62,294 nucleotides of DNA from Photobacterium aquimaris (GTDB lineage: Bacteria > Pseudomonadota > Gammaproteobacteria > Enterobacterales > Vibrionaceae), in contig NZ_MSCC01000001.1 in the NCBI RefSeq assembly GCF_002954455.1, positions 2,269,843-2,332,136 of the forward strand. Direction: 5' to 3'. Below, piece by piece: positions 1 through 8,780 of the stretch (position 1 is its first letter; each line of letters begins with the position of its first letter). A program made the position numbers and the translations under genes. The notes beneath the pieces were generated by a model that was given only the letters and a program-made list of their open reading frames with translations, ran no database searches and was not told the DNA's origin.

Positions 1-30
1 TGTGTTTCTTTTAAGACAATATCTTTTCAG

Positions 31-59
31 AAACAATTCCTTTTAGCTATAAAAGGAAT
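31..59 (-). terminator. Possible terminator after the tRNA array
   Basis: A perfect 10-bp inverted repeat (arms 36-45 and 50-59, 4-nt loop) lies just past the 3' end of the last tRNA gene read on the minus strand. The run of T that follows is weak, so this could be a processing hairpin instead of an intrinsic terminator. Confidence 0.45.
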
Positions 60-112
60 AATGCAATCGTCAAACCTTACCTCTCGGTAATTTTTAACAA
101 CTTGCAAAAGAA

Positions 113-204
113 TGGCGGTGAAGGAGGGATTCGAACCCTCGATACGGGATAAACCGTATACTCCCTTAGCAGGGGAGCGCCTTCAGCCTCTCGGCCACCT
201 CACC
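113..204 (-). tRNA. tRNA-Ser (GCU)
   Basis: This 92-nt class II tRNA has anticodon GCT inside the loop CTGCTAA, a long variable arm, the T-loop GGTTCGAATCC and an encoded CCA end. The acceptor stem GGTGAGG pairs with CTTCACC, with one G-T wobble. It reads serine AGC/AGU codons. It is the last and most downstream of three nearly identical serine genes in the array. Confidence 0.97.
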
Positions 205-261
205 ACACAAATTGGTGTAAGTAACAAGTTAATAACTATAATCAACTCATTGCTTAAATAA

Positions 262-338
262 TGGTGCGCGCGGGAGGATTCGAACCTCCGACCGCCTGGT
301 TCGTAGCCAGGTACTCTATCCAGCTGAGCTACGCGCGC
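262..338 (-). tRNA. tRNA-Arg (ACG)
   Basis: This 77-nt tRNA has acceptor stem GCGCGCG/CGCGCGC, anticodon ACG in loop CTACGAA, T-loop GGTTCGAATCC and encoded CCA. The wobble A is normally deaminated to inosine in bacteria, so it reads CGU, CGC and CGA. Its matching copy lies at 563-639. Confidence 0.97.
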
Positions 339-402
339 ACTGGGTGTTTCTTGCTAAAGAAAACACCATATTGATATCAACATCGTTGCCATCAATAAAG
401 AA

Positions 403-494
403 TGGCGGTGAAGGAGGGATTCGAACCCTCGATACGGGATAAACCGTATACTCCCTTAGCAGGGGAGCGCCTTCAGCCTCTCGGCCACCTCACC
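403..494 (-). tRNA. tRNA-Ser (GCU)
   Basis: Second copy of the 92-nt serine tRNA with anticodon GCT and encoded CCA. I see no difference from the copy at 113-204 within the mature sequence, which suggests a recent duplication or continuing gene conversion. Confidence 0.97.
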
Positions 495-562
495 ACACAA
501 TTCGGTGCAAGTAATAAGTTATATTAGTAGCTAAACACCAACATGACTCATTGCTTAAATAA

Positions 563-639
563 TGGTGCGCGCGGGAGGATTCGAACCTCCGACCGCCTGG
601 TTCGTAGCCAGGTACTCTATCCAGCTGAGCTACGCGCGC
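563..639 (-). tRNA. tRNA-Arg (ACG)
   Basis: Second copy of the 77-nt arginine tRNA with anticodon ACG and encoded CCA; its mature sequence appears the same as the gene at 262-338. The spacer after it in the transcript closely resembles the spacer after the first copy. Confidence 0.97.
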
Positions 640-723
640 ACTGTGCTTTACTACCGTTGCATTATCCCAAATTAAGATAATTAAATCAATAAGAAAGCGT
701 TCACAATATCCATTAAAAAATAA

Positions 724-815
724 TGGCGGTGAAGGAGGGATTCGAACCCTCGATACGGGATAAACCGTATACTCCCTTAGCAGGGGAGCGCCTTCAGCCT
801 CTCGGCCACCTCACC
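724..815 (-). tRNA. tRNA-Ser (GCU), first gene of the array
   Basis: Third copy of the 92-nt serine tRNA, anticodon GCT, encoded CCA. It is first in the direction of transcription, so the array reads Ser-Arg-Ser-Arg-Ser. The sequence upstream of it (816 onward) differs from that beside the other copies, as expected at the edge of the duplication and for the array promoter. Confidence 0.97.
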
Positions 816-1038
816 GTCTTGTGGAGGCACATATTACTGTTAGACCAAAATAAGTCAAACACTTTATTGATAAAAACCAACACTTGCCGCACGAATGCAC
901 ACTTAGTAAGCAATGCGATAATTAATGCAACGTAACTAATGAAGTATTCATTTCTTAGGCTTAATAACAACGCTTAAAACTCACTAATACCAACTACATC
1001 TAATTCTTACTAAATCGGTATTACTTTGCTACAGACAC

Positions 1039-1066
1039 AAAAAAGGCCAGGATAAATATCCTAGCC
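1039..1066 (-). terminator. Intrinsic terminator of csrA
   Basis: Just after the csrA stop, the minus strand has a 10-bp stem (GGCTAGGATA with TATCCTGGCC, one G-T pair) and a 2-nt loop followed by six T. This is a strong intrinsic terminator separating csrA from the tRNA array. Confidence 0.85.
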
Positions 1067-1075
1067 CTCTTCGAA

Positions 1076-1273
1076 TTAGTAGTTACCAGTACTCGGAGTA
1101 CCAGATTCTTTTTCAGCTTGAATTCGCATATAAATTTCTTCACGGTGAACAGATACTTCTTTAGGTGCGTTTACACCAATACGTACCTGATTTCCCTTAA
1201 CACCAAGAACAGTAACGGTTACTTCGTCACCGATCATTAGAGTTTCACCTACACGACGTGTTAAAATTAGCAT
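1076..1273 (-). CDS. csrA: Carbon storage regulator CsrA
   Basis: CsrA is a small homodimeric RNA-binding protein that blocks or stabilises mRNAs at GGA motifs. The 65-residue protein begins [10 protein letters not shown] and contains the VHREEIY segment, where R44 lies in the RNA-binding surface in studied homologues. Length is normal (61-65). A good ribosome site (GGAG) precedes the ATG. It lies between lysC and the Ser/Arg tRNA cluster, as in Escherichia and Vibrio. CsrA activity is set by CsrB-type sRNAs under control of the BarA/VarS relay, whose sensor gene is at 25703; no such sRNA was seen here. Confidence 0.98.
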   Translation of the reverse strand: MLILTRRVGETLMIGDEVTVTVLGVKGNQVRIGVNAPKEVSVHREEIYMRIQAEKESGTPSTGNY

Positions 1274-1358
1274 TCGAGTGCTCCTTGAGTAATCTCAGTC
1301 TTATAAGAATTTAACGTTTTTTATCCAATAAAATCACAATTTCATAAATAGCCGTGGC

Positions 1359-2543
1359 TCAAGAAACAGCAAGATGCGATAGATTACCTAAACACTGGCC
1401 ATCAACCACAAATTTTTCATGGATTAAATCAACAGCTGCAAGATGGTCATCTTCATTAATCAATAAAGATAAGCACTTCTTATCGCCCTGATATGTATGC
1501 ACTGTAATGCCAGCCTCTCGCAGTACCATTTGAATACACTCCAAATGTTGCTGAATATCCTTTCCTATCAAAGAAAGTATAGAGACCATACCAATATGGC
1601 GCATTTTGCTATCAAACACTAGTCTTAAACGCGCTAAATCATCATTAGAAATAACGATTTGTGATATATCATCACTAGAATTAGTTGATAAATTCCAAGC
1701 TGTCAAACCATATAACCCCAACTGCTCATTTAGAACAGTGGCTGGTAGTGTGATATTAACTAAAACCTGCTGCCTTTGAAGTGCAACGCCAATTATGTTT
1801 TGATTACTCATCACATCAAAATTGACTAACGTCCCCTCTCCTTCTTCAAATGAAGAAAGAACACGTAATGGAACGCGATGTTGGCATGCATACTCTACAG
1901 ATTGTAATTGTAGCACTTTTGCCCCTAAGCGCGCCATGCAAGTCATATAATCAAAATGAATCACATCTAAACGCATCGCACTTGGTACAATTCTTGGATC
2001 AGTTGAGTATACGCCATCAACATCAGTAAAGATCTGGCATTCATCCGCTTTAAGCGCACTCGCAATAGCAACCGCAGTCGTATCAGACCCACCACGGCCT
2101 AAGGTTGTGACATTACCATCAATGTCACGTCCTTGGAAACCGGCCACGACAACAATGTTGTCTTGGCCTAGTAATGTGGTCATATGTTGAGTTTCAACCT
2201 CATGGATAGTGGCATTATTAAAATTATTATCAGTATGGATAACAACTTGATCTGCCGTCAATGAGACTGCGCTATAGCCGCGTTTATTCAACGCCATAGC
2301 TAATAAAGCAATTGATACCTGTTCCCCTGCTGCAAGTAAAACATCCAGCTCTCGAGGTGTCGGTATCGCATCAATCTGCTTAGCTAAGCCTAATAAACGA
2401 TTCGTTTCACCGGCCATAGCAGACAATACAACTACAACTTGGTGGCCACACTGGCGAGCTTTTATCACTCGCTCAGCAACCGCTTCTATTCGCTCAATAC
2501 TGCCGACCGATGTGCCACCAAATTTTTGCACTAATAGTGCCAC
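1359..2543 (-). CDS. lysC: Aspartate kinase (lysC type, monofunctional)
   Basis: Catalyses ATP-dependent phosphorylation of aspartate, the first step to lysine, threonine, methionine and diaminopimelate. The amino-acid kinase domain fills roughly residues 1-245 (KFGGTSVGS near the N-terminus, GRGGSDTTA, FTDVDGVYSTDP), followed by two ACT domains that usually bind lysine or threonine. I place the start at GTG 2543, giving VALLVQKFGG, because a GGAG site precedes it; a longer frame to 2588 would run into the end of alaS. It begins 16 bp after the alaS stop and is probably cotranscribed. Which amino acid inhibits it cannot be read from the sequence. Confidence 0.93.
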   Translation of the reverse strand: MALLVQKFGGTSVGSIERIEAVAERVIKARQCGHQVVVVLSAMAGETNRLLGLAKQIDAIPTPRELDVLLAAGEQVSIALLAMALNKRGYSAVSLTADQVVIHTDNNFNNATIHEVETQHMTTLLGQDNIVVVAGFQGRDIDGNVTTLGRGGSDTTAVAIASALKADECQIFTDVDGVYSTDPRIVPSAMRLDVIHFDYMTCMARLGAKVLQLQSVEYACQHRVPLRVLSSFEEGEGTLVNFDVMSNQNIIGVALQRQQVLVNITLPATVLNEQLGLYGLTAWNLSTNSSDDISQIVISNDDLARLRLVFDSKMRHIGMVSILSLIGKDIQQHLECIQMVLREAGITVHTYQGDKKCLSLLINEDDHLAAVDLIHEKFVVDGQCLGNLSHLAVS

Positions 2544-2559
2544 ATTAGATCTCCAGTAA

Positions 2560-5181
2560 TTACAGTTTTTCAGCAAGCCATGGTGCAACAGTGTCTAATG
2601 CGGCAGGCAATGCTGCTGCGTCAGTACCACCCGCTTGTGCCATATCAGGACGGCCGCCGCCTTTACCACCAACTTGTAATGCCACCAAGTTAACTAGTTC
2701 ACCTGCTTTTACTTTGCCAATTAAATCTTTAGTAACACCAGCAATTAGGCCAACTTTACCTTCGCTAACGTTACCTAATAGCACCACACCACTGCCTAGT
2801 TGATTTTTTAATTCATCAACCATGCCGCGTAATGCTTTGTTATCAGCACCATCAAGTTGAGCAATTAATACCTTAACGCCATTAATTTGTTGGGCTTTAT
2901 TGATCAAACTTGCGCCTTCTTGCGCAGCTAGCTTGTCTTTTAATTGTTGAATTTCTTTTTCTAGCTGTTTGCTATGAGACACTAACGCATCGACTTTGCT
3001 AACCACAGAAGCGACGTCAGATTTCACTAGACGTGCTGTTTTCGCTAGCATCATATCTTCATCATGCATAGTTGCAATAGCACCTGCACCTGTTACAGCT
3101 TCGATACGACGAATACCGGCAGCGATACCACTTTCAGAAACAATCTTAAATAGACCGATATCACCAGTACGGTTAGCGTGAACACCACCACAAAGCTCAG
3201 TCGAGAAATCACCCATGCTTAGCACACGAACTTGGTCATCGTACTTCTCACCAAACAATGCCATTGCGCCTTTAGCTCTAGCTGCTTCAATGTCCATGAT
3301 GTTAGTATCAATGTTATGGTTAGCACGAATTTGCTCGTTTACCATATCTTCAACAGCACGTAACTGCTCAGGCTTAACTGCTTCTAGATTTGAGAAGTCA
3401 AAACGCAGGCCGTCAGCTTTTACTAATGAGCCTTTCTGAGCAACATGATCACCCAAAATAGTGCGTAGCGCAGCATGCATTAAGTGCGTTGCTGAGTGGT
3501 TTAAGCTAATCGCTTGACGACGCTCTGAATCAACCGCTGCTGTTAATTGTTGGCCCACAGTTAGTGAACCTTCAACTAATTGGCCTTTATGGCCAGTTGC
3601 CGCACCAAACTTTTGCGTATCTGCAACGTTAAACACTACGCCTTCAGCCGTTAATAAGCCGCTATCACCGCATTGACCGCCTGACTCTGCATAAAATGGT
3701 GTATTTGATAATACAACTAATGCATTGTCGCCAGCATTGATGGTATCTACAGCATTACCGTCACGGTATAGTGCAACAACAGCACCTTCACCATCTGTCG
3801 CGCTGTAACCACAGAACGTCGTTTCAGCATCAACTTTGATCGCGTCATTGTAATCAACACCAAAGTTACCTGCATCACGTGCACGTTGACGTTGAGCTTC
3901 CATCGCCGTTTCAAAACCATCTTCATCGATTGAGAAACCACGCTCACGCGCAACATCGTTAGTTAAGTCAGCAGGGAAACCGTAAGTATCGTAAAGCTTA
4001 AATACTGTTTCACCATCAAGTACGTTACCGTCGATGTTATCCAGAGCTTCATTAAGAATTGTTAGGCCACGCTCAAGCGTGCGGCTGAAGTTGTCTTCTT
4101 CAATCTTAAGTACTTTTTCTACTAGCTCTTGTTGTGCTTTAAGCTCAAGACCTGCAGAGCCCATGATTTCAGCTAATGGACCCACAAGTTTGTAGAAGAA
4201 CACACCTTGTGCGCCTAACTTGTTACCATGACGTACTGCACGACGAATAATACGACGTAATACATAACCACGACCTTCGTTTGATGGCATAACACCATCA
4301 GCAATCAAGAATGCACACGAACGAATATGGTCAGCTACAACACGTAGTGATTGATTAGACAAATCGTCATAACCAATAACAGCAGCAGCTTCTTTAATTA
4401 GGGTTTGGAAGATATCGATTTCATAGTTTGAGTGTACGCCTTGCATAATTGCAGCAATACGCTCAATACCCATACCCGTATCAACAGATGGCTTAGGTAG
4501 CGGTTCCATTGTACCGTCAGCTTGACGGTTGAACTGCATAAATACGTTATTCCAGATCTCAATGAAGCGGTCACCATCTTCTTCTGGCGTGCCAGGACGG
4601 CCACCCCAGATGTGATCGCCGTGATCGTAGAAAATTTCAGTACAAGGACCACAAGGACCGGTGTCACCCATTTGCCAGAAGTTATCAGAAGCAAATGGTG
4701 CGCCTTTGTTATCACCGATACGTACGATACGATCAGCTGGAATACCAATTTCTTTATTCCAGATTTCAAATGCTTCGTCATCACTTTCATAGATAGTAAC
4801 AACTAAACGATCTTCAGGCAGCTTAAGCTCTTTGGTTAGAAACTCCCAAGCATAACCAATCGCATCATGCTTAAAGTAATCGCCAAAGCTGAAGTTACCT
4901 AGCATTTCAAAGAAAGTATGGTGACGCGCTGTAAAACCTACATTTTCAAGGTCGTTATGTTTACCACCCGCACGAACACAACGCTGAGCGCTTGTCGCAC
5001 GTGTATAGTTACGCTTCTCAAGACCAAGGAATGTATCTTTAAATTGGTTCATACCTGCGTTAGTGAATAACAACGTTGGGTCATTCGCAGGAACTAGAGA
5101 TGAGCTTTCCACGATCTGGTGGCCTTTGCTCTCGAAAAACGCAAGATACGCGCGGCGAATCTCATCAGTGCTCATGTACAT
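2560..5181 (-). CDS. alaS: Alanyl-tRNA synthetase
   Basis: Charges tRNA-Ala with alanine and edits Ser/Gly-tRNA-Ala. The protein is 873 residues, the usual size. Visible are the N-terminal class II catalytic region ([42 protein letters not shown]), the editing-domain metal motifs HSATH and CGGVH, and the C-terminal C-Ala domain with [16 protein letters not shown] chose ATG 5181 (MYMSTDE) because AGGA lies a few bases upstream and homologues start there; a TTG at 5187 also opens the frame. The next gene upstream is kch; recX, the common neighbour, is not present. Confidence 0.97.
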   Translation of the reverse strand: MYMSTDEIRRAYLAFFESKGHQIVESSSLVPANDPTLLFTNAGMNQFKDTFLGLEKRNYTRATSAQRCVRAGGKHNDLENVGFTARHHTFFEMLGNFSFGDYFKHDAIGYAWEFLTKELKLPEDRLVVTIYESDDEAFEIWNKEIGIPADRIVRIGDNKGAPFASDNFWQMGDTGPCGPCTEIFYDHGDHIWGGRPGTPEEDGDRFIEIWNNVFMQFNRQADGTMEPLPKPSVDTGMGIERIAAIMQGVHSNYEIDIFQTLIKEAAAVIGYDDLSNQSLRVVADHIRSCAFLIADGVMPSNEGRGYVLRRIIRRAVRHGNKLGAQGVFFYKLVGPLAEIMGSAGLELKAQQELVEKVLKIEEDNFSRTLERGLTILNEALDNIDGNVLDGETVFKLYDTYGFPADLTNDVARERGFSIDEDGFETAMEAQRQRARDAGNFGVDYNDAIKVDAETTFCGYSATDGEGAVVALYRDGNAVDTINAGDNALVVLSNTPFYAESGGQCGDSGLLTAEGVVFNVADTQKFGAATGHKGQLVEGSLTVGQQLTAAVDSERRQAISLNHSATHLMHAALRTILGDHVAQKGSLVKADGLRFDFSNLEAVKPEQLRAVEDMVNEQIRANHNIDTNIMDIEAARAKGAMALFGEKYDDQVRVLSMGDFSTELCGGVHANRTGDIGLFKIVSESGIAAGIRRIEAVTGAGAIATMHDEDMMLAKTARLVKSDVASVVSKVDALVSHSKQLEKEIQQLKDKLAAQEGASLINKAQQINGVKVLIAQLDGADNKALRGMVDELKNQLGSGVVLLGNVSEGKVGLIAGVTKDLIGKVKAGELVNLVALQVGGKGGGRPDMAQAGGTDAAALPAALDTVAPWLAEKL

Positions 5182-5478
5182 TGGCAAATCCTGAATTAAT
5201 GCTTGAAATAGAAGGACAGAAAAACACCCTGTGGCGATTTTCTTCGGTGACCGTTTAGACCTTTAAACATAAGGCTCAATCAACAGTCACCGTCTAGTAA
5301 TAAAGCTAAGATAAATTTTTTGGGGGCTATTGTAAAACAACGGTAGCTATTACGGGAAATGATATGTGGTAAAATGTATCAAATAATCGCCGTTAGTTTG
5401 CTACCGACAAGCTCACTCCCTCGGCAAACCATTCATATTGCATATGAACTCACGCTGCTAATGGCGATAAATTAACGA
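5182..5478. other. Gene-free spacer between alaS and kch
   Basis: About 300 bp with no credible coding frame. It must hold the alaS promoter. It contains an inverted repeat with 7-bp arms TTCATAT/ATATGAA around TGC at 5432-5448, soon after the kch stop. No T-run follows, so it is not a clear terminator. I see nothing resembling a recX remnant. Confidence 0.5.
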
Positions 5479-6708
5479 TTATTTATTAATTTCGTTATCT
5501 GACAATCCTTGCACAGAGTGCAGTAGTGACGCCACAATTGAATCGCTATCGATACTTTCACCGTTTAATACCCGCGCTAGAATATCACTCGCAAACTGCT
5601 GCGGTGAAATCACAATGTCAGGATTAACGCTTTTCACTTTATTAATATTTTTACTTTCGTTAACCAATGCCACTGTGCGCGCAGAGCTGGCTAATTCAAT
5701 CGCCGATAATACAATAAACGCGTTATCAGCATCATCATCACTCAATGCCAATACTGCCTTGGCATTCATCACCCCAGCTTGAGTTAAAATAGCGCCATCG
5801 CTGTAATCACCAACAACCACATCTAAGCCTTCTAATTGATCTTTTGCCACTTGCTGTATTCGAGGTGAAACAATAATTGTAATTGGCTGTTTGCGCTCTG
5901 TGAGCTGTTTAATGGTATTAATGCCAAGGCTTGATAAGCCACAAATAATAAAGTGATTAGTACGATCCATTTTTTTGCTATTACCTTTAACAAGTCGTTC
6001 AAAACCACTATGAACAACAGGGCCTAACACTGACGTTGCCGATGTGGCAAACACTGTAATACCGGACACAATGACCGAAATAGTAAACAATCGAGCCGGC
6101 TCTGTAACCGGTACGATATCGCCATATCCAACTGTCGACATGGTTTCTATCGCATAGTAAAACGCGGTCAATAAACTGGTGATTTTAGGATTAAATCCGT
6201 CCCCAAAATACAATGCACCATAAGTAGAAGTTAATAATAAAGTGATCACACTAATTAACGCAAAAATACTACCGGCAGCAACACTGCTCTTAGAAAAATA
6301 TTTGCGCACCATAAATAATAGAATTAATGACGCGATACCGTAATGAATATTGTGGGTTTGCTGAGGATGAATATGCGCGGTATAAAAGATATTGATCAGC
6401 ATTAATGTAAAACTGATCATCCATGAAATTCGCGCTCTAAAAAAAAGTCCCACCGAACTCATAACGATAAACACCCCTAACATAAAGTAAGGTGCGTTAG
6501 TTAAAAAACTGACGTTAATTTGGGCGTAGTTTCGAACATTAAATAATGTAAATAGGTTAATCGGCAAGCCATAGATTGTATGAAAAATAAGCCCGCTATT
6601 ACCTAAAACAAACAAAGCCACAAAAATATGGCGCAGAGTGTAAAGCCACTTGGTAAATCGTCGAATAATTTGCCCGACCCAACGTATCCATGACACGTGC
6701 TCTTTCAT
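5479..6708 (-). CDS. kch: Kch-type voltage-gated potassium channel
   Basis: An inner-membrane potassium channel with a cytoplasmic RCK/TrkA-N regulatory domain. The 409-residue protein resembles E. coli Kch (417) along its whole length. Hydrophobic segments fill residues about 25-235, with the selectivity filter TVGYGD at 192-197. The RCK domain starts near 250 (HFIICGLSSLGIN, VVGDYSD, ALSDDDADNAFIVLSA). Met247 corresponds to the internal start that yields a separate RCK fragment in E. coli. It is a single gene between recA and alaS, a position usually held by recX in related genomes. A terminator separates it from recA, so it probably has its own promoter. Confidence 0.92.
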   Translation of the reverse strand: MKEHVSWIRWVGQIIRRFTKWLYTLRHIFVALFVLGNSGLIFHTIYGLPINLFTLFNVRNYAQINVSFLTNAPYFMLGVFIVMSSVGLFFRARISWMISFTLMLINIFYTAHIHPQQTHNIHYGIASLILLFMVRKYFSKSSVAAGSIFALISVITLLLTSTYGALYFGDGFNPKITSLLTAFYYAIETMSTVGYGDIVPVTEPARLFTISVIVSGITVFATSATSVLGPVVHSGFERLVKGNSKKMDRTNHFIICGLSSLGINTIKQLTERKQPITIIVSPRIQQVAKDQLEGLDVVVGDYSDGAILTQAGVMNAKAVLALSDDDADNAFIVLSAIELASSARTVALVNESKNINKVKSVNPDIVISPQQFASDILARVLNGESIDSDSIVASLLHSVQGLSDNEINK

Positions 6709-6861
6709 TATAAATATGCCTACTTAATGAAATCGATAACTCAATTGAATAAAAAATACAAAGCGAAAACCTTTAGTTAGCATATTAAAGCAGAAAACAA
6801 CCTCGGTTGACGAATTAAAGTTAATGGTTAATTAATGCAATTATTACAAAACAAGTGCCAT

Positions 6862-6890
6862 AAAAAAACCCAGCGCAAGGGCTGGGTTAA
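6862..6890 (-). terminator. Intrinsic terminator of recA
   Basis: On the minus strand an 8-bp stem AACCCAGC/GCTGGGTT is followed by seven T, about 40 bp past the recA stop. Confidence 0.9.
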
Positions 6891-6929
6891 AGTATGTATT
6901 ATTTGAGCCAACAAGGCTAATGCCTTTAA

Positions 6930-7979
6930 TTAAAAAGCATCATCGTCTTCGGCAACAGATGTTTCACTGTCTTTTTCTTCTGATTCAACTGCAGGGCTTA
7001 ATAGTAAATCACGTAACTTTTTATCTAGTTCTGCTGCTAGCTCTGGGTGATCAGCAAGGTACTTAGTAGAGTTAGCCTTACCTTGACCAATTTTATCGCC
7101 ATTGTAGCTATACCAAGCACCAGCTTTGTCGACAAACTTGTGTTTAACACCAAGATCAATCAGCTCACCTAAACGGTTAAAACCTTGACCATAAAGAATT
7201 TGTGTTTCAGCTTGCTTAAATGGTGCCGCAATTTTATTTTTAACAACCTTAATACGGGTTTCGTTACCTACCACTTCATCGCCATCTTTAATTGCGCCAG
7301 TACGACGAATATCAAGACGAACAGAAGCATAGAACTTCAACGCGTTACCACCAGTAGTGGTTTCTGGGTTACCAAACATCACACCAATTTTCATACGGAT
7401 TTGGTTGATGAAGATACACATACAGTTAGACTGTTTAAGGTTACCGGTTAACTTACGCATTGCTTGCGACAGCATACGCGCTTGCAGACCCATATGAGAG
7501 TCACCCATTTCGCCTTCAATTTCAGCTTTTGGTGTTAAAGCAGCAACCGAATCGACAACAATTAGGTCAACAGCACCTGAGCGTGCTAGTGCATCAACGA
7601 TTTCTAATGCTTGCTCACCAGTATCAGGTTGAGAAACAAGAAGCTGATTAATATCAACACCTAGTTTTTCAGCATAAATTGGATCGAGGGCGTGTTCTGC
7701 ATCGATAAATGCACACGTCTTACCTGCTTTTTGAGCCGCTGCAATCGTTTCTAAGGTTAGGGTTGTTTTACCTGATGATTCAGGACCGTAGATTTCTACG
7801 ATACGTCCCATTGGTAAGCCACCAGCACCTAATGCAATATCAAGTGATAATGAACCCGTTGAAACGGTTTCGATATCCATAGTACGGTTATCGCCCAATT
7901 TCATGATTGAACCTTTACCGAACTGTTTCTCAATCTGGCCTAACGCTGCGGCAAGAGCCTTCTGCTTGTTGTCGTCCAT
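6930..7979 (-). CDS. recA: Recombinase RecA
   Basis: RecA coats single-stranded DNA, drives strand exchange and triggers LexA self-cleavage. The 349-residue protein has Walker A GPESSGKT at 65-72, Walker B ([12 protein letters not shown]), the L2 loop region ([15 protein letters not shown]) and an acidic tail. Start is ATG 7979 ([10 protein letters not shown]), preceded by GGAGAG; a TTG 12 bp earlier is less likely. Upstream lies a LexA box embedded in the promoter (8032-8059), and downstream a strong terminator, so recA is a single-gene SOS unit. Confidence 0.99.
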   Translation of the reverse strand: MDDNKQKALAAALGQIEKQFGKGSIMKLGDNRTMDIETVSTGSLSLDIALGAGGLPMGRIVEIYGPESSGKTTLTLETIAAAQKAGKTCAFIDAEHALDPIYAEKLGVDINQLLVSQPDTGEQALEIVDALARSGAVDLIVVDSVAALTPKAEIEGEMGDSHMGLQARMLSQAMRKLTGNLKQSNCMCIFINQIRMKIGVMFGNPETTTGGNALKFYASVRLDIRRTGAIKDGDEVVGNETRIKVVKNKIAAPFKQAETQILYGQGFNRLGELIDLGVKHKFVDKAGAWYSYNGDKIGQGKANSTKYLADHPELAAELDKKLRDLLLSPAVESEEKDSETSVAEDDDAF

Positions 7980-8031
7980 TTGACTCTCCAACGGATGCTA
8001 AAATAAAGTGACTGATCTGGGTATGAGACTT

Positions 8032-8059
8032 AGTATACTGTCTATTCATACAGTGTCTA
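8032..8059 (-). promoter_or_regulatory. recA promoter with embedded LexA (SOS) box
   Basis: On the minus strand -35 TAGACA (8054-8059) and -10 TATACT (8032-8037) are separated by exactly 16 bp, and those 16 bp are the LexA box CTG-N10-CAG (8038-8053). LexA bound there would cover the whole core promoter. The box matches the gammaproteobacterial CTGT-N8-ACAG consensus. The recA ATG is about 50 bp downstream. Confidence 0.92.
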
Positions 8060-8105
8060 GTTCTGGTTTAATTTTTTTGTTAAATACAATTTTTTAAGAG
8101 TGATG

Positions 8106-8603
8106 TTACTGTGCTATTACTTGCTTTACCCGTTCAATCAATCCAGACAACGCTTCAGCAATCGCTTGTTGTCTCACCTCTTGGCGTGAACCATTAAATA
8201 AACAACAGCGTGTTTGTTGCCATCCTGTCGCATCAGCCCAAGCAAACCATACTGTACCAACGGGTTTTTCTTCAGTACCACCATCAGGGCCAGCAATACC
8301 ACTGATAGCAACACTTATATCTGCTCGAGAAGCGGCTAAAGCACCACATGCCATTTCAAATACCACCGCCTCACTGACAGCACCAAACTCAATCAGTGCT
8401 TGCTCGGTAACACTTAACATTTGTTGCTTAGCTTCATTGCTATAAGTAATAAAAGCACGATTAAACCAGGTTGAGCTTCCTGGTATATCGGTAATAGCAA
8501 ACGAAACGCCACCTCCAGTACATGACTCTGCCGCAGTTGCGACCCATTTTTTGGTCGTTAATACCTGACCAAGTTCAGCAGCTAATTGTTCAATATTTAT
8601 CAT
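8106..8603 (-). CDS. pncC: Nicotinamide-nucleotide amidase PncC (CinA C-terminal domain family)
   Basis: Deamidates nicotinamide mononucleotide to nicotinic acid mononucleotide, feeding the pyridine-nucleotide cycle. The 165-residue protein has the family motif AESCTGGGVS (catalytic serine), AFITYSNEAK and SGIAGPDGGTEEKPVGTVW. It is the stand-alone form without the N-terminal MoCF-like domain of full CinA. ATG 8603 is preceded by GGAGG at good distance. Placed directly upstream of recA, as in many gammaproteobacteria. Confidence 0.93.
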   Translation of the reverse strand: MINIEQLAAELGQVLTTKKWVATAAESCTGGGVSFAITDIPGSSTWFNRAFITYSNEAKQQMLSVTEQALIEFGAVSEAVVFEMACGALAASRADISVAISGIAGPDGGTEEKPVGTVWFAWADATGWQQTRCCLFNGSRQEVRQQAIAEALSGLIERVKQVIAQ

Positions 8604-8780
8604 TGGTGCCTCCAAGCGGGTTACCTATTACGGTATTAAACATATTGAGCGTTCTGCATTAACTTTACGCCTGTTAACGTCCATTGCAAAGATGATAAAA
8701 AAACTCTAATGGTTACTTTGCCCGATCCACTGATTCACGTATCCTTAAGCTTCATTATTTAATTGGTCGAGCTACCTTAA

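Larger units (their letters stand above)
111..642. repeat. Tandem Ser-Arg tRNA repeat unit, two full copies
   Basis: The block with tRNA-Ser, a short spacer and tRNA-Arg (about 111-340) recurs at about 401-642. The spacers also share sequence: both contain the run GACTCATTGCTTAAATAATG or a near match just before the Arg gene. The spacer lengths differ by about 11 nt, so the copies have drifted outside the tRNAs. Confidence 0.85.

Noticed and set aside
111..815. Regular near-identical repeats resembling a CRISPR array
   Set aside because: The repeats are complete tRNA-Ser and tRNA-Arg genes of 92 and 77 nt; there are no cas genes.
723..935. 70-codon plus-strand frame
   Set aside because: It is antisense to a tRNA-Ser gene and has no ribosome site or family likeness.
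5432..5448. Palindrome after kch as a terminator
   Set aside because: No GC-rich stem and no T-run; kept only as an unexplained repeat.
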